Of a DNA stretch of 64,000 bases, positions 48,268-57,701 are shown one piece after another (position 1 is the stretch's first letter; the number at the start of each line of letters is the position of its first letter). The DNA comes from JANMGV01 sp037440405. Lineage in GTDB: Bacteria; Planctomycetota; Planctomycetia; Pirellulales; Pirellulaceae. The stretch lies in the NCBI GenBank assembly GCA_037440405.1, contig JBBIUE010000003.1:39417-103416 (forward strand), read 5' to 3'. The translations under genes and the position numbers were made by a program. The notes under the pieces are model-generated. The model saw nothing but the letters and a program-made list of their open reading frames with translations, was not told where the DNA came from and made no database searches.

Positions 48268-48594
48268 GTCCAAATTGTTACGTGCCGTCAAATTTTGTCA
48301 ATACGTCGATATCTCGAAGTCGTTCGATTTGCGGATATTCGCAGATCTCTGGCTCCAAAGATTCCGTTCAGTGATCGTTCCATCGGGGCGAATAGCAGGT
48401 GAACCTGTCCGAGACCAAAACGTTCGTGACGTACGAGACACCGTTGGCTCGCTCGCACAGCGGGCTTCTGATTGGTAGGTTCCAATCTGTCGTTCGTCTC
48501 AGTTCTGTTGCATTCAGCCAGCAAGTTAATCAATCCGATGCTACCGCGTCGCGGTTCAGAAACGAACGCTAGATAGAGAGCTTCCCTTGCGAAA
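48268..48594. other. Region between the TetR start and the VWA gene stop
   Basis: About 330 bases carrying the likely promoter of the efflux operon near its left end (separate entry). The remainder shows short noise frames only. I see no clear terminator for the 12.6-kb operon that ends at 48595, and no perfect palindrome that could be named as a TetR operator. Confidence 0.4.
48274..48301 (-). promoter_or_regulatory. Putative promoter of the TetR-RND operon
   Basis: On the minus strand TTGACA (48301-48296) is followed after 15 or 16 bases by TAACAA/AACAAT (48280-48274). Transcription would start at or next to the ATG at 48267, giving a leaderless message. Spacing is short of the ideal 17. 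Confidence 0.3.
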
Positions 48595-51003
48595 TCAAGG
48601 CAGGCCCCAGAATCGACGTAAGAACCACTCGGATGAAAGAAGGAGGAGCACGAATCCGATAGCGAACGGATGATTCCAGATAGGTTTCGGAGGAAGCGAT
48701 TCGAATTTTTTCGGTGGCGGAGTCGGTACCCGCTCGAGCACATATGCCCAATCCCTCAGTGGAGCAAATTTCCCGAGGGAAGACTCAGCCGCTGCAATCA
48801 TTTCTTCCACGGCCGGACTGGTTTGTTCAAGTTCACCGGCTGCGGGAAGAACTTGAAATTCCACACTGGTCGCGCCCGTCCCCATGTCAACGAGCTCTGC
48901 GCGGTAGCGGCCCAGGGTTAACTGATCAAGCTGGGATTGATACGAGAACGGCTCTTGCATGCTGGGGAGCAGTTCGATATCTCGAATCCATCGATCGTCT
49001 TTGAACAATCGAACCGTGAGTTCTGGCCTGGATGCCGCTGTTCTTAAAGCAGTTCCCAATTTTGCCATCAAGCGAACGGCTTCCCCAAAACGATACAGAG
49101 GTCGGTCGGTTCGAATCGACGACGGTTCCTGGCTCATTGCCGCTTTTCCTGCCGCCAGCCAGCGAATCATCTGATTCCAATAACGCTGATAGTAAACGTC
49201 ATCGCCGTAATGAGTTTGCCAGCGATAGGTTTCATCTGTCGCTTGAAAGACGACTCTTCCGGCCCCTACGAAATGAGATAGGAGGAGAGGATCATTGGGA
49301 TGCTGGTCACACATCGCGAGAACTTGGGCTAGTGGCTTGGCGCGAATCGACGAAGCGTGCCATTGTTGCTCAGGCAGGCTGCGCCAAACATGTTGGTTCT
49401 CATTCGCGTCCGCTTCTAGTTGAAGAGGCAACTCGAGGCGGCCAATTTCCGTGGGGAGCCAGCGAAATCGGTGCTGGTCGGATGACGGCATTCGATGGAG
49501 CATCGGAACGGACTCGAAAGGAAACAATCGGGCTAACGGTTCTCGAAAAAAATCGTGAGGAGTGTGATTCCATCCGGCCCAGAACAGCAGTCCTCCTCCC
49601 TGGTCTGCAACAAACCGGGTTAAAGACTCCTGAGTGCGTGGACTCAAGAGGGACGGTGATATGTCACCCAACAGTATGACATCGAACTGCGAGAAATCGT
49701 CTCCTCGGGTGGGCATGGTCATCGCAGCCGAAGCGTCTTGAGCCACGTATTGCGGATCTCCTTCCTCAAGGATGCTCGTTAATTTATAAGCTGGTCGGTC
49801 GATGTGTTCTCGTTGTCGCGAACGTTCAAGATGATGCTTCAGAAAGCGAAACTCGAAGCTCGGAAAGCGGTTCGCCAACAAGACCGAAATGGCTCCATCG
49901 CGAACATCGATCGACCAACTAGTACGATTGTTCTGCAGGTCGGATTCATCGCTCACGGAAGCCACTTCGATGATCAACTCATGAATGCCGATATCCTTAG
50001 CTACGTACTCCAACCGCGCCAGCGACGAAGTCTGGGCACCTACAAAAGATACGCTTGTTTCGTCGAGGACTTCTTGGGTCCGTCCATCGAGAAGACGCAC
50101 TCGCTGTGACGAGGAAGGAAGGTTTGCCTGCAATACGGATACCTGAATTGGAATGATGTCTTCATGAAAAGCAATTCTGGGAGCGGCAATAGGACCCAAC
50201 CACAAATCCGGCGATCGCTGAGGCCGACCGACTCCGACAAAATATAGTGGCACCAGCTCCCGACGCGCGAGCTGAGCGCTCTCGCGCAGCGTCATCCCTT
50301 CTGTCACGACGCCGTCGGTAATTGCGATGATTGCTGTAAGCGTCTGCCCGCGATGGCGAGCTAGAATGTCCCGGATGGCATCCCCGAGTCGTGTTTGCTG
50401 AGCCGTAGGCGTACGTCCCTCGATCTCTTTGCGGTGTTCCGTCCATCGCGCTGAGGGAAGCTTTTCAATCTTGGAATCGAGCCAGTAGGCTTGTAAATCG
50501 AATCGTTCATCCAGTCGACGTTTCAAGTCCTCGGGTAACATGGCCATGGCTCGTAGCACTTGCTGATGCCTCGTTCCATTTTCCGCTTGAAAGTCGTCCG
50601 ACAACGACGATTTCTCATAGACGCTCATACTCGCCGATCCATCGAACAACACACCAAGAACCGGTCTTTCGGCGCGGTAGGTTACTTCGACCCATTGTGC
50701 GATCATCCAGAGCACGGCTAGAACAGCCAACAGTCGAAGCGTCGCCAACAACAACCACTGCAAATGAGTTCTCCACGGCACATCACTCTTCGAAGGAGCT
50801 CGCCATCGCTGAAACCAATAGAGGGTGAGAACCCATCCAGTCAGAAAGACGGCCAATATTGCCGTTGTGACGTTGTTCCATGGCCATTGATGTTCGATAG
50901 ACCGGATCAACGTGCCTTCATTCCAACCAATCAGTGTAGAAGGAATATTCCACGTGATTTGGGATACGGCTTCTGCGATATCGAGGCTGATGGCAGTCAT
51001 CAT
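48595..51003 (-). CDS. VWA / glutamine amidotransferase-like membrane protein
   Basis: About 802 residues from ATG 51003, which overlaps the previous stop as ATGA. Two N-terminal membrane helices (ILAVFLTGWVLTLYWFQRW and LLLATLRLLAVLAVLWMI) precede a VWA domain with GVLFDGSASMSVYEK (intact D-x-S-x-S). The middle has a class I glutamine-amidotransferase-like fold (DFSQFDVILLGDISPSLLS, GGGLLFWAG), where I see no catalytic Cys, and the C-terminus ends with one membrane helix (AIGFVLLLLSSEWFLRRF). Such proteins are standard partners of MoxR/DUF58/BatA genes. It is the last gene of the eight-gene operon. Confidence 0.88.
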   Translation of the reverse strand: MMTAISLDIAEAVSQITWNIPSTLIGWNEGTLIRSIEHQWPWNNVTTAILAVFLTGWVLTLYWFQRWRAPSKSDVPWRTHLQWLLLATLRLLAVLAVLWMIAQWVEVTYRAERPVLGVLFDGSASMSVYEKSSLSDDFQAENGTRHQQVLRAMAMLPEDLKRRLDERFDLQAYWLDSKIEKLPSARWTEHRKEIEGRTPTAQQTRLGDAIRDILARHRGQTLTAIIAITDGVVTEGMTLRESAQLARRELVPLYFVGVGRPQRSPDLWLGPIAAPRIAFHEDIIPIQVSVLQANLPSSSQRVRLLDGRTQEVLDETSVSFVGAQTSSLARLEYVAKDIGIHELIIEVASVSDESDLQNNRTSWSIDVRDGAISVLLANRFPSFEFRFLKHHLERSRQREHIDRPAYKLTSILEEGDPQYVAQDASAAMTMPTRGDDFSQFDVILLGDISPSLLSPRTQESLTRFVADQGGGLLFWAGWNHTPHDFFREPLARLFPFESVPMLHRMPSSDQHRFRWLPTEIGRLELPLQLEADANENQHVWRSLPEQQWHASSIRAKPLAQVLAMCDQHPNDPLLLSHFVGAGRVVFQATDETYRWQTHYGDDVYYQRYWNQMIRWLAAGKAAMSQEPSSIRTDRPLYRFGEAVRLMAKLGTALRTAASRPELTVRLFKDDRWIRDIELLPSMQEPFSYQSQLDQLTLGRYRAELVDMGTGATSVEFQVLPAAGELEQTSPAVEEMIAAAESSLGKFAPLRDWAYVLERVPTPPPKKFESLPPKPIWNHPFAIGFVLLLLSSEWFLRRFWGLP

Positions 51004-53234
51004 TGTCGCGCTCGCCTCATCCATGCCGAGTACATTGTTTCGACAAGCAACAATAGCAAGACCGTCACCAGAATCGACACGATCCAGCGAGAGTGATCCT
51101 GGACCGGAGCTCCGTTGCCATGATTGCCTTGAATCGTCGATGTCTGTAACGATGGAGGTAGTTGCACGGACCGAAACTTTCTTGGATCACTCTCGGTCGG
51201 ATCGACATTAACAGCAACGTGTAAAAACTGGTCACCTTGTTCCATTGCCAAGGAGTAAATTCCGCGGCGCAGCGTGTCGAGATACCGCCAAGATCGATCC
51301 TCTCCCGAGGGAACCTTTGTTTCGAAGGATGTTCCGTCTGGTCGTGTGACGACAATGGAACCGAGCAATCGTGAGGCTGGGAACGCTTCGATCGCATCAC
51401 CCACTCGAATATTGCGGACCTCAGCTACCGACTCCAACAGTGATAGAGTCAATTCTTGAACCAACGGCAAGAAACTCGGCCAGGCCGGCAGTGCGTTCCA
51501 CGAGCGTTCAGGGTCCGCTGGATTCAAGGTCGGAGGCGAAGTCATCCATAGAATGTCACCAGCTTCCCAACGACTTGAGAGAATCCATGGATCGTTGTTC
51601 TCGAAACTCAACTCAATCGCGACTCTTTTGGGGTCCAAGTTCTGGATCTTTTGGTATTGGTAGAACGGAGTTGTTAAGAGCCCACCCTCAGGAAAATCCG
51701 CGAACACTCGCAAAAATCGCGAAGCAAAGCGGCCAGACCCTCCCGCTTCGCCCAATAACTGGCTGTTTGGTACACGCAGGTTGGATACGCATCGAGGATC
51801 GAGCAAGTAGTTCCCTCGAACCGATATCGAGTTCAAACGAAAGGGCATCAGGTTTGGATTCTGATCTGCGGACTCTGTCCAACGATCATATTCACCGCGC
51901 TGCGACTGGTCGCCGAACCAAACCACCAAGCGTCCACCGCTGGAAAGATAGGATCGAATCGCATTGTCAAATGCGTTATCCGGCAAGCGACAATCACACA
52001 GCATGATGGCTTGATAGTCCTCGAACCGCACATCGCGCCAACGCTGGATGTTCCTAGCTTCAACGGTCAAATTCGAACGATCATCATCGGGCCCCATAGG
52101 AGCGAGAGCAGCCCGCAGAAATCGAGAACTATCATTCACCGTTTCGAAAACTAGAATGCGAGACTGTTGACGAACGTCAATCGACAACCATCGCTGATTA
52201 TCGTTCAACAATCCATCAGGGGCCAAGGCCACTTCCAAAATGTGGTTCCCCTCTCGTCCCGGCGTCCAATCAAACACGACCTCGCATTCTGACTCAATGT
52301 CGAAATCGACACTGCGGCTGATGATCGTTCGGCCATCGATAAGCAATTGAACCGGTATTTCATTGAGTCGTTTGTCAGAAAAGTTGCGAATACGCGCCCA
52401 GATATTCGCGGACTGACCCAAATAAGGCATGCTCGGCTCGATTCGTAAATCCATGACAGCGAGATTGGGGGCAAATTCTTCCGGTTGGCACGGAATCAAC
52501 TCGATGCTCGACACAGACGCTAGCTTCTGAAATAGTTGTTCCACCTCTGGTTGTTCCATGGCAGACCAGGTGTTGGCACCGAGGTCGCTAAGAAATATTG
52601 TCTCGAAGCGAGCATCCTCCGGAGCGACCAGTTTGCTTTGTGAGGCAACTTCGATCGCAAGTTGCAAAGTAGCTGACAAGTCGGCTGTGGTATCCAGAAC
52701 GGCCGAATTCTTGGTTGCTTCGCGTACTTTAGCGATGTTTCGAGATGCGACAGGAATGATGGCTGTCGAGGGCTCAGACATCTCGATGAACGCAACTGCG
52801 TCCCCTTCAACTCGTCCTGAAAAGAACTGGTCTAGCCAGGCTTGGGCCTCGTTCCAAGGAGAGGTGCCAAGCCCCTGATGATTCATCGAAAATGACGCAT
52901 CCAGAATAAGCACAGTCCAAGTTGGCGTTCGGCCTGCTCCTAAACCAATCAGGGTCTTCGAGGCAACGAACGGCTGCGCAACCGCAATTGACAGTCCAAG
53001 AATCGCGAGGCACCGCAACGCCAATAGGAGCCACTGTTCGAACTGTGTCCTGCGAGACTTCTTTTGTATTGCTGCGATCAGAAATCGCATGGCGGGCCAA
53101 GCGATCTCTCGTCGATGTTGACGCCGCCACAAATGGACGGCGATGGGAACGGCAATACCGAGTCCCCATGCGAGCATCCAAGGCGACAGGAACCCTACGG
53201 CAAAGATCAAACTCGGCAGCAAATCAGCCGACAT
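51000..53234 (-). CDS. BatA-like VWA domain membrane protein
   Basis: A 744-residue protein with the BatA N-terminus: a membrane helix (LGIAVPIAVHLWRR), basic segment and second helix (WLLLALRCLAILGLSIAVAQP). The VWA domain has VLILDASFSMNHQG (intact D-x-S-x-S). A later GATase-like region (SSGGRLVVWFGDQS) resembles the following gene, and the C-terminus has a helix (WIVSILVTVLLLLLVETM). It overlaps the DUF58 gene by 11 bases and is coupled to the next gene. The function of the module is unproven; metal insertion or envelope chaperoning is usually proposed. Confidence 0.88.
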   Translation of the reverse strand: MSADLLPSLIFAVGFLSPWMLAWGLGIAVPIAVHLWRRQHRREIAWPAMRFLIAAIQKKSRRTQFEQWLLLALRCLAILGLSIAVAQPFVASKTLIGLGAGRTPTWTVLILDASFSMNHQGLGTSPWNEAQAWLDQFFSGRVEGDAVAFIEMSEPSTAIIPVASRNIAKVREATKNSAVLDTTADLSATLQLAIEVASQSKLVAPEDARFETIFLSDLGANTWSAMEQPEVEQLFQKLASVSSIELIPCQPEEFAPNLAVMDLRIEPSMPYLGQSANIWARIRNFSDKRLNEIPVQLLIDGRTIISRSVDFDIESECEVVFDWTPGREGNHILEVALAPDGLLNDNQRWLSIDVRQQSRILVFETVNDSSRFLRAALAPMGPDDDRSNLTVEARNIQRWRDVRFEDYQAIMLCDCRLPDNAFDNAIRSYLSSGGRLVVWFGDQSQRGEYDRWTESADQNPNLMPFRLNSISVRGNYLLDPRCVSNLRVPNSQLLGEAGGSGRFASRFLRVFADFPEGGLLTTPFYQYQKIQNLDPKRVAIELSFENNDPWILSSRWEAGDILWMTSPPTLNPADPERSWNALPAWPSFLPLVQELTLSLLESVAEVRNIRVGDAIEAFPASRLLGSIVVTRPDGTSFETKVPSGEDRSWRYLDTLRRGIYSLAMEQGDQFLHVAVNVDPTESDPRKFRSVQLPPSLQTSTIQGNHGNGAPVQDHSRWIVSILVTVLLLLLVETMYSAWMRRARQ

Positions 53235-54147
53235 GGGACCTCCCCTGACGCAGCAAGTTTCGCCGTCGCCCCAGAAACTTCGGGAGATGAAATGACAGCG
53301 GTCGCTCCGTTGAAAACACTTCGTAGTCTACTTCTGCCTGATGACAAAATGCCCGAAGCAGAGACTGATGCGAACGGAACTCCGAGAGATAGGATTCCCG
53401 AATCGTCACGGGATCAACTGTTTGATTCGGCCAACCCTCCAATCCCAGAAACTTCGTCGTCTGCGAAAATGGAAACTCCTGCTCTGCGTGATCGAGGATT
53501 TGCAAGAAGCATATGTCGTGTCCGTCGAATTTCCAATGCCGAACACTTTGAAAGACAGGATTCAGCTCGTCGAGAAAGTCGCTGAGAACGACAATTAGCG
53601 ACCGACGATTGAGTTTCGTGGCTACGGACCCGAGCATGGAACCAAAGGGAACCGATGCTCGGCTCGGCATTTGTTCCATCATCAATATCATGTCTTGCCA
53701 ACGCTGCGGCTGATTGCTGGGCGGAAGCCATCGATCTTCGCCCGTCATGGGTATCAAGGCGACCGCATCCCGCTGGTCGAGCACAAGATAGGCAAGAGAG
53801 AGTGCCGCCAACTGCGCATATTCCAGTTTCGTCAAACCTCGTTCATTGCTGTGAAAGCTCATACTTTCACTTCCGTCGAGGATGACGACAACGACAAGAT
53901 TGGTTTCGTCTTCAAACTGTTTCAAGTAGTACTTGTCGGTGCGGGCAAAAACCTTCCAATCAACCTGACGAATGTCGTCCCCGGGAGCATACTCTCGGTG
54001 CTCGGCAAACTCGACCGATTGGCCACGGTGAGGGCTGCGATGGAGACCGGCAAGGTAACCTTCGAGCAGAAAACGACTGCGGAGGGCGAGTGGTTGAATC
54101 TTCGCCAAGGTTTCGGGATCGAAGTATTTTGCTGAGACTTTCGACAT
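53224..54147 (-). CDS. DUF58 domain protein
   Basis: A 307-residue protein with SPHRGQSVEFAEHREYAPGD and DIRQVDWKVFARTDKYYLKQ, the DUF58 core, followed by a VWA-like domain (VVVILDGSESMSFHS) with a complete D-x-S-x-S site. It lies 20 bases after moxR-like gene and overlaps the BatA-like gene. It is a paralogue of the DUF58 gene at 25.2 kb but shares the longer operon. Confidence 0.92.
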   Translation of the reverse strand: MSKVSAKYFDPETLAKIQPLALRSRFLLEGYLAGLHRSPHRGQSVEFAEHREYAPGDDIRQVDWKVFARTDKYYLKQFEDETNLVVVVILDGSESMSFHSNERGLTKLEYAQLAALSLAYLVLDQRDAVALIPMTGEDRWLPPSNQPQRWQDMILMMEQMPSRASVPFGSMLGSVATKLNRRSLIVVLSDFLDELNPVFQSVRHWKFDGHDICFLQILDHAEQEFPFSQTTKFLGLEGWPNQTVDPVTIRESYLSEFRSHQSLLRAFCHQAEVDYEVFSTERPLSFHLPKFLGRRRNLLRQGRSHVG

Positions 54148-54167
54148 GGCAATCGCACGATCAAGCT

Positions 54168-55211
54168 TTAAGTTCGAAAGACTTGCATTGCCGCCTCACG
54201 GCTGCTGATGGTCCCCCTCGACGAAGCCTCTTCGACAATCTCGCGGATGATATCAAGGATCGAGATATTCTCCGCCTCGGCTTGGAAATTCAGCCGCAAC
54301 CGATGTCGCAGTACCGGCAGAGCAACTTCGCGAATGTCATCATCGGTGACCAGTGGTCGCCCCTGCAACGCCGCTCGAGCCTTGCCTCCCAAGACCAAGA
54401 ACTGAGTGGCCCTCGGTCCAGCTCCCCATCGCACGCACTTTTGGACGATCGGGATGGAACTGGTTCCGGGGCGGCTGAGACGAGCGATTCGCATCGCAAA
54501 TGCCGCAACCGTCTGCGAAATTGGAATCCGGCGCACCAATCGGATATAGCGTTCCAACGCCTCTCCACGGACACAGGACTCGACCTGGGCTGTCAAGTCA
54601 CCGGTCGTTTGCAGTACCATCTCAAGCTCCTCCGCTTCCGACGGATAATCGATCCAGACATTCATCATGAAACGATCGAGTTGAGCTTCCGGAAGAGGGT
54701 ACGTGCCTTCTTGTTCGATGGGGTTCTGAGTTGCAAGGACAAAGAACGGATGGGGTAACGCCCGCCGCTCGCCGCCGACGGTGACCTGCCGCTCCTGCAT
54801 GGCTTCCAGAAGTGCAGCCTGAGTCTTTGGCGGTGCCCGATTGATCTCATCGGCGAGAACGACATTCGCAAAGACTGGCCCCGGAATAAACCGAAAACTC
54901 CGCTGGCCGGTTGAGCGATCCTCTTGAAGAACTTCGGTTCCCGTTATGTCCGACGGCATAAGGTCCGGCGTAAACTGAATCCGATGGAACTGCAGATCCA
55001 GCAGCTTCGCAAGAGTCGAAACCATTAAGGTCTTCGCAAGACCAGGAACCCCCAGCAGCAGACAGTGACCGCCCGCAAACATCGCAATTAACATCTGGTC
55101 CAGAACCTGCCGCTGGCCAATGATGACCTTTGCCATTTCCGCAGTTAGACTCTCGCCAGTGCTTTGCAGCTCAGTCAATGTCTTTCGGTCGTCTTCCACG
55201 ATGATCGTCAC
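54168..55211 (-). CDS. MoxR family AAA+ ATPase
   Basis: 347 residues from a GTG start at 55211. Walker A is LLLGVPGLAKTLM, Walker B is NVVLADEINRAPPKTQAALLEAMQE split at the first Asp-Glu, and FFVLATQNPIEQEGTYPLPEAQLDRF is the sensor-1 region typical of MoxR. A lid domain completes the protein. It probably uses ATP to drive maturation of a client through the DUF58 and VWA partners downstream. It starts 30 bases after the beta-propeller gene. Confidence 0.94.
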   Translation of the reverse strand: MTIIVEDDRKTLTELQSTGESLTAEMAKVIIGQRQVLDQMLIAMFAGGHCLLLGVPGLAKTLMVSTLAKLLDLQFHRIQFTPDLMPSDITGTEVLQEDRSTGQRSFRFIPGPVFANVVLADEINRAPPKTQAALLEAMQERQVTVGGERRALPHPFFVLATQNPIEQEGTYPLPEAQLDRFMMNVWIDYPSEAEELEMVLQTTGDLTAQVESCVRGEALERYIRLVRRIPISQTVAAFAMRIARLSRPGTSSIPIVQKCVRWGAGPRATQFLVLGGKARAALQGRPLVTDDDIREVALPVLRHRLRLNFQAEAENISILDIIREIVEEASSRGTISSREAAMQVFRT

Positions 55212-55241
55212 CTTCGTCGAAAGGAGTGTGTTTCACAGAGT

Positions 55242-57701
55242 TTATGGCTGAATCGCGAATAATCGACTCGGCGTGGCTAGGACGAGCGTTCGGCCATCCG
55301 TTACCAAGTTCGCCCCCTCGCTCAACCGCGGACCGATCGGTAACGTCGCTCGAATCAACGGTGCGGCTCCTCTTACTTCCGTGGTTTGCAACTTGCCGTC
55401 GATGACGAGGAGTTTTCCCGCCGAAGGCCAAAGAACGTGATCATCCAATAAGCATCCACGCCCCAGTCCTCGTGGATGGGGGGTGGCGAATCCTGGGAGA
55501 TCACTTCCATTCTCAGGAAATCGGGCCAGTGCTCGTCCCGAATGAATGTCGATCCACCAAAGTCGATCTCCACTTGCGATCAGTTTATCATCGATCACGC
55601 ACAATAAATGAGTGACATCCGTTGCTTGCCCCTCCACCGTTGCCCAAAGCAAGTCTCCCGTGCCCCAATCCAGAGCAAAAAGCTCGCGACACGACGAAGG
55701 AGCGCATATCACCATATCCCGATAGATCATCGGTGGTGTCAAGTCCCGCGCGCGAAATCGTTGACTCCGAGGATAGGCGTCCGCAAAATCATCGACGACG
55801 GGATGCCGAACCAACCAGACCATTTGCCCCGTACGAGCATCTAAAGCCGCAATAACGCCTAGTCCCGAATCCAGAAATAAACGCCCACTCGAATAGGAAA
55901 GGAGTTGATGGCTGATCATATTGGCTTGCTCGGAGCGAGGCACCCAACCCCCTGCAATCAATTGTGATCGCCAGCGAAGTTTCCCCGAAAAAGAATCAAA
56001 ACACGCGACGAAACGCTGAACTTCGACCCCAGCTCGCTGCGTTACCACGACAAACAAGTCTCGGTCGATGACCAGAGGAGAACCTTCGAATTCCATATTC
56101 CGCCATTCGCTTCCTGACAAGAATATCGGGAAACCAGGAAGGAGTCGTCCTTCACGGCGTAAGTCTAGTCCCACAATTGCGCTTTGCGAGCGTGTCGAGA
56201 ATTCGTTTGGATTTCTCCAACCGGTGACGACGGTACCGACGCGTGCGTAGAGACGATCATCAACAATCGTCACCGTGCCCCGAGGCAATCCCATTGCGGC
56301 ATATCCCATCGGGACAACCGCATCATCATTGCGCTGATGGAGATAAAGAGGTGCATTCAGTTCCGGGTCTGGCCAGGCCTTGCCGGTCGATAAGTCAAAC
56401 GCAAGGATTCGGCCAAGCTCATTGACGAATACGCGATCACCATAGATGGCCGGATAGTAGGACAACACGCCAGTCGATGATTCCATCGCTCGCGAATTCC
56501 ATTCGGTTTTCACTTCGACGTTCCCCATCCTGCGCATCAACCGATGCTCCCAGATGACGGTCGTTCCGTTGATGTCTTTCAGCGAAGCGAAGGTCGGAGG
56601 AGTTGCGGCGTCCGAAAATTTTGAGAAATCGATCCGCTTCTCCGTAGGCCTCGACGGCTCCAGCGGATGCCGCGTCGAATTTCCACCGAAGGTAACCGTC
56701 GATGCAACATGAGTCGCTGAAGCGACCTCCCACGTCCGTTGTTCGGCAAGCCACCGGTCGATCGTCCGAAGCCATATTTGCTTGTCCTCCCTGTCATCCG
56801 AATAGACAGCTTCGATCAATCGTCGCTCAAGTGCGGCCCGTTTGATGTCTCCTTCCAGCACCGAGCACCATACCAAGCGAGCCATGACGTCGACGCGCGG
56901 AGGTGTCAAAACTCCAGTGGATCCTCGAGAAGGTCCGATCGGCTGCTGGATGCTGGCGACAATATCTTGTCCCAAGACTGCCGTATCTGGAAAAAGCCTT
57001 AAAATGAAGTGCCACGGAATGCTGCTGCGATGATCACTGAGTGAAAACCTGACGTTTCCATCCTTGGGATCATTGGCAGGCGAGGTCTCAGTCGCGGACT
57101 CAGGCCGCTCAACCCGGCGGTTGACAAACACTGGGGCTCTGAGGCCAATCGATGTCCTTTGGTAACAATCTCGCGCGGCCTGAATCCAACCTCGCTGCAA
57201 ATATCGGTCTCCAAGTTGCACTAATAGTTCGACCTCGTAGTCCGTGTTCTGGGCAAGCTGACCAAGTTGTGCCCAAGCCGAAATATCCTCAACTCCTCTC
57301 AACTCGCTGAGACGAGTTTCAATGGTCTTGAGCTTGCCCGATTGAAATTGATCGCGAGCAACCGCAGAACCCGCGAGGATTGAAGCACGACTCCAGGCGA
57401 CTGTCGCCGATATCGGAACATAGCGCTGGATTCGAAAGGACGGATTCAATGGTTCGGGCGGATAGGGAGTTACTCGACCTTCAGCTTCATCCTCCAATTT
57501 CTGCAGCAATGTCAACACCTCGTCGACGTCACCGGACTCTTGAGCTAAGCTGACTTGAGCCATCAAACGCCGGTACATGGCATCGGATTCGTGAATCTGT
57601 GATTGACGTTCCGAAGTTGCCTGGCCAGCACATTGGGGCGAGACTAAACCCAGAATCACCAAGATCACGACAAAACCACAACGAAATTCGCAGAGAGTCA
57701 C
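55242..57701 (-). CDS. Secreted PQQ-binding-like beta-propeller protein
   Basis: 819 residues from a GTG start at 57701, which overlaps the preceding TGA by four bases. A signal peptide ends near PQCAGQA. The N-terminal third is helical, TPR-like (EDEAEGRVTPYPPEPLN region), and the C-terminal two thirds hold repeats of the PQQ/BamB propeller type: YGDRVFVNELGRILAFDLST, VIAALDARTGQMVWLVRHP and LFALDWGTGDLLWATVEG. It could be a scaffold or a BamB-like assembly factor; no dehydrogenase catalytic domain is apparent, so a quinone cofactor is not implied. Confidence 0.88.
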   Translation of the reverse strand: MTLCEFRCGFVVILVILGLVSPQCAGQATSERQSQIHESDAMYRRLMAQVSLAQESGDVDEVLTLLQKLEDEAEGRVTPYPPEPLNPSFRIQRYVPISATVAWSRASILAGSAVARDQFQSGKLKTIETRLSELRGVEDISAWAQLGQLAQNTDYEVELLVQLGDRYLQRGWIQAARDCYQRTSIGLRAPVFVNRRVERPESATETSPANDPKDGNVRFSLSDHRSSIPWHFILRLFPDTAVLGQDIVASIQQPIGPSRGSTGVLTPPRVDVMARLVWCSVLEGDIKRAALERRLIEAVYSDDREDKQIWLRTIDRWLAEQRTWEVASATHVASTVTFGGNSTRHPLEPSRPTEKRIDFSKFSDAATPPTFASLKDINGTTVIWEHRLMRRMGNVEVKTEWNSRAMESSTGVLSYYPAIYGDRVFVNELGRILAFDLSTGKAWPDPELNAPLYLHQRNDDAVVPMGYAAMGLPRGTVTIVDDRLYARVGTVVTGWRNPNEFSTRSQSAIVGLDLRREGRLLPGFPIFLSGSEWRNMEFEGSPLVIDRDLFVVVTQRAGVEVQRFVACFDSFSGKLRWRSQLIAGGWVPRSEQANMISHQLLSYSSGRLFLDSGLGVIAALDARTGQMVWLVRHPVVDDFADAYPRSQRFRARDLTPPMIYRDMVICAPSSCRELFALDWGTGDLLWATVEGQATDVTHLLCVIDDKLIASGDRLWWIDIHSGRALARFPENGSDLPGFATPHPRGLGRGCLLDDHVLWPSAGKLLVIDGKLQTTEVRGAAPLIRATLPIGPRLSEGANLVTDGRTLVLATPSRLFAIQP

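Noticed and set aside
48274..48310. TetR operator palindrome
   Set aside because: TTG...CAA ends are present but the inner bases do not pair as a dyad.
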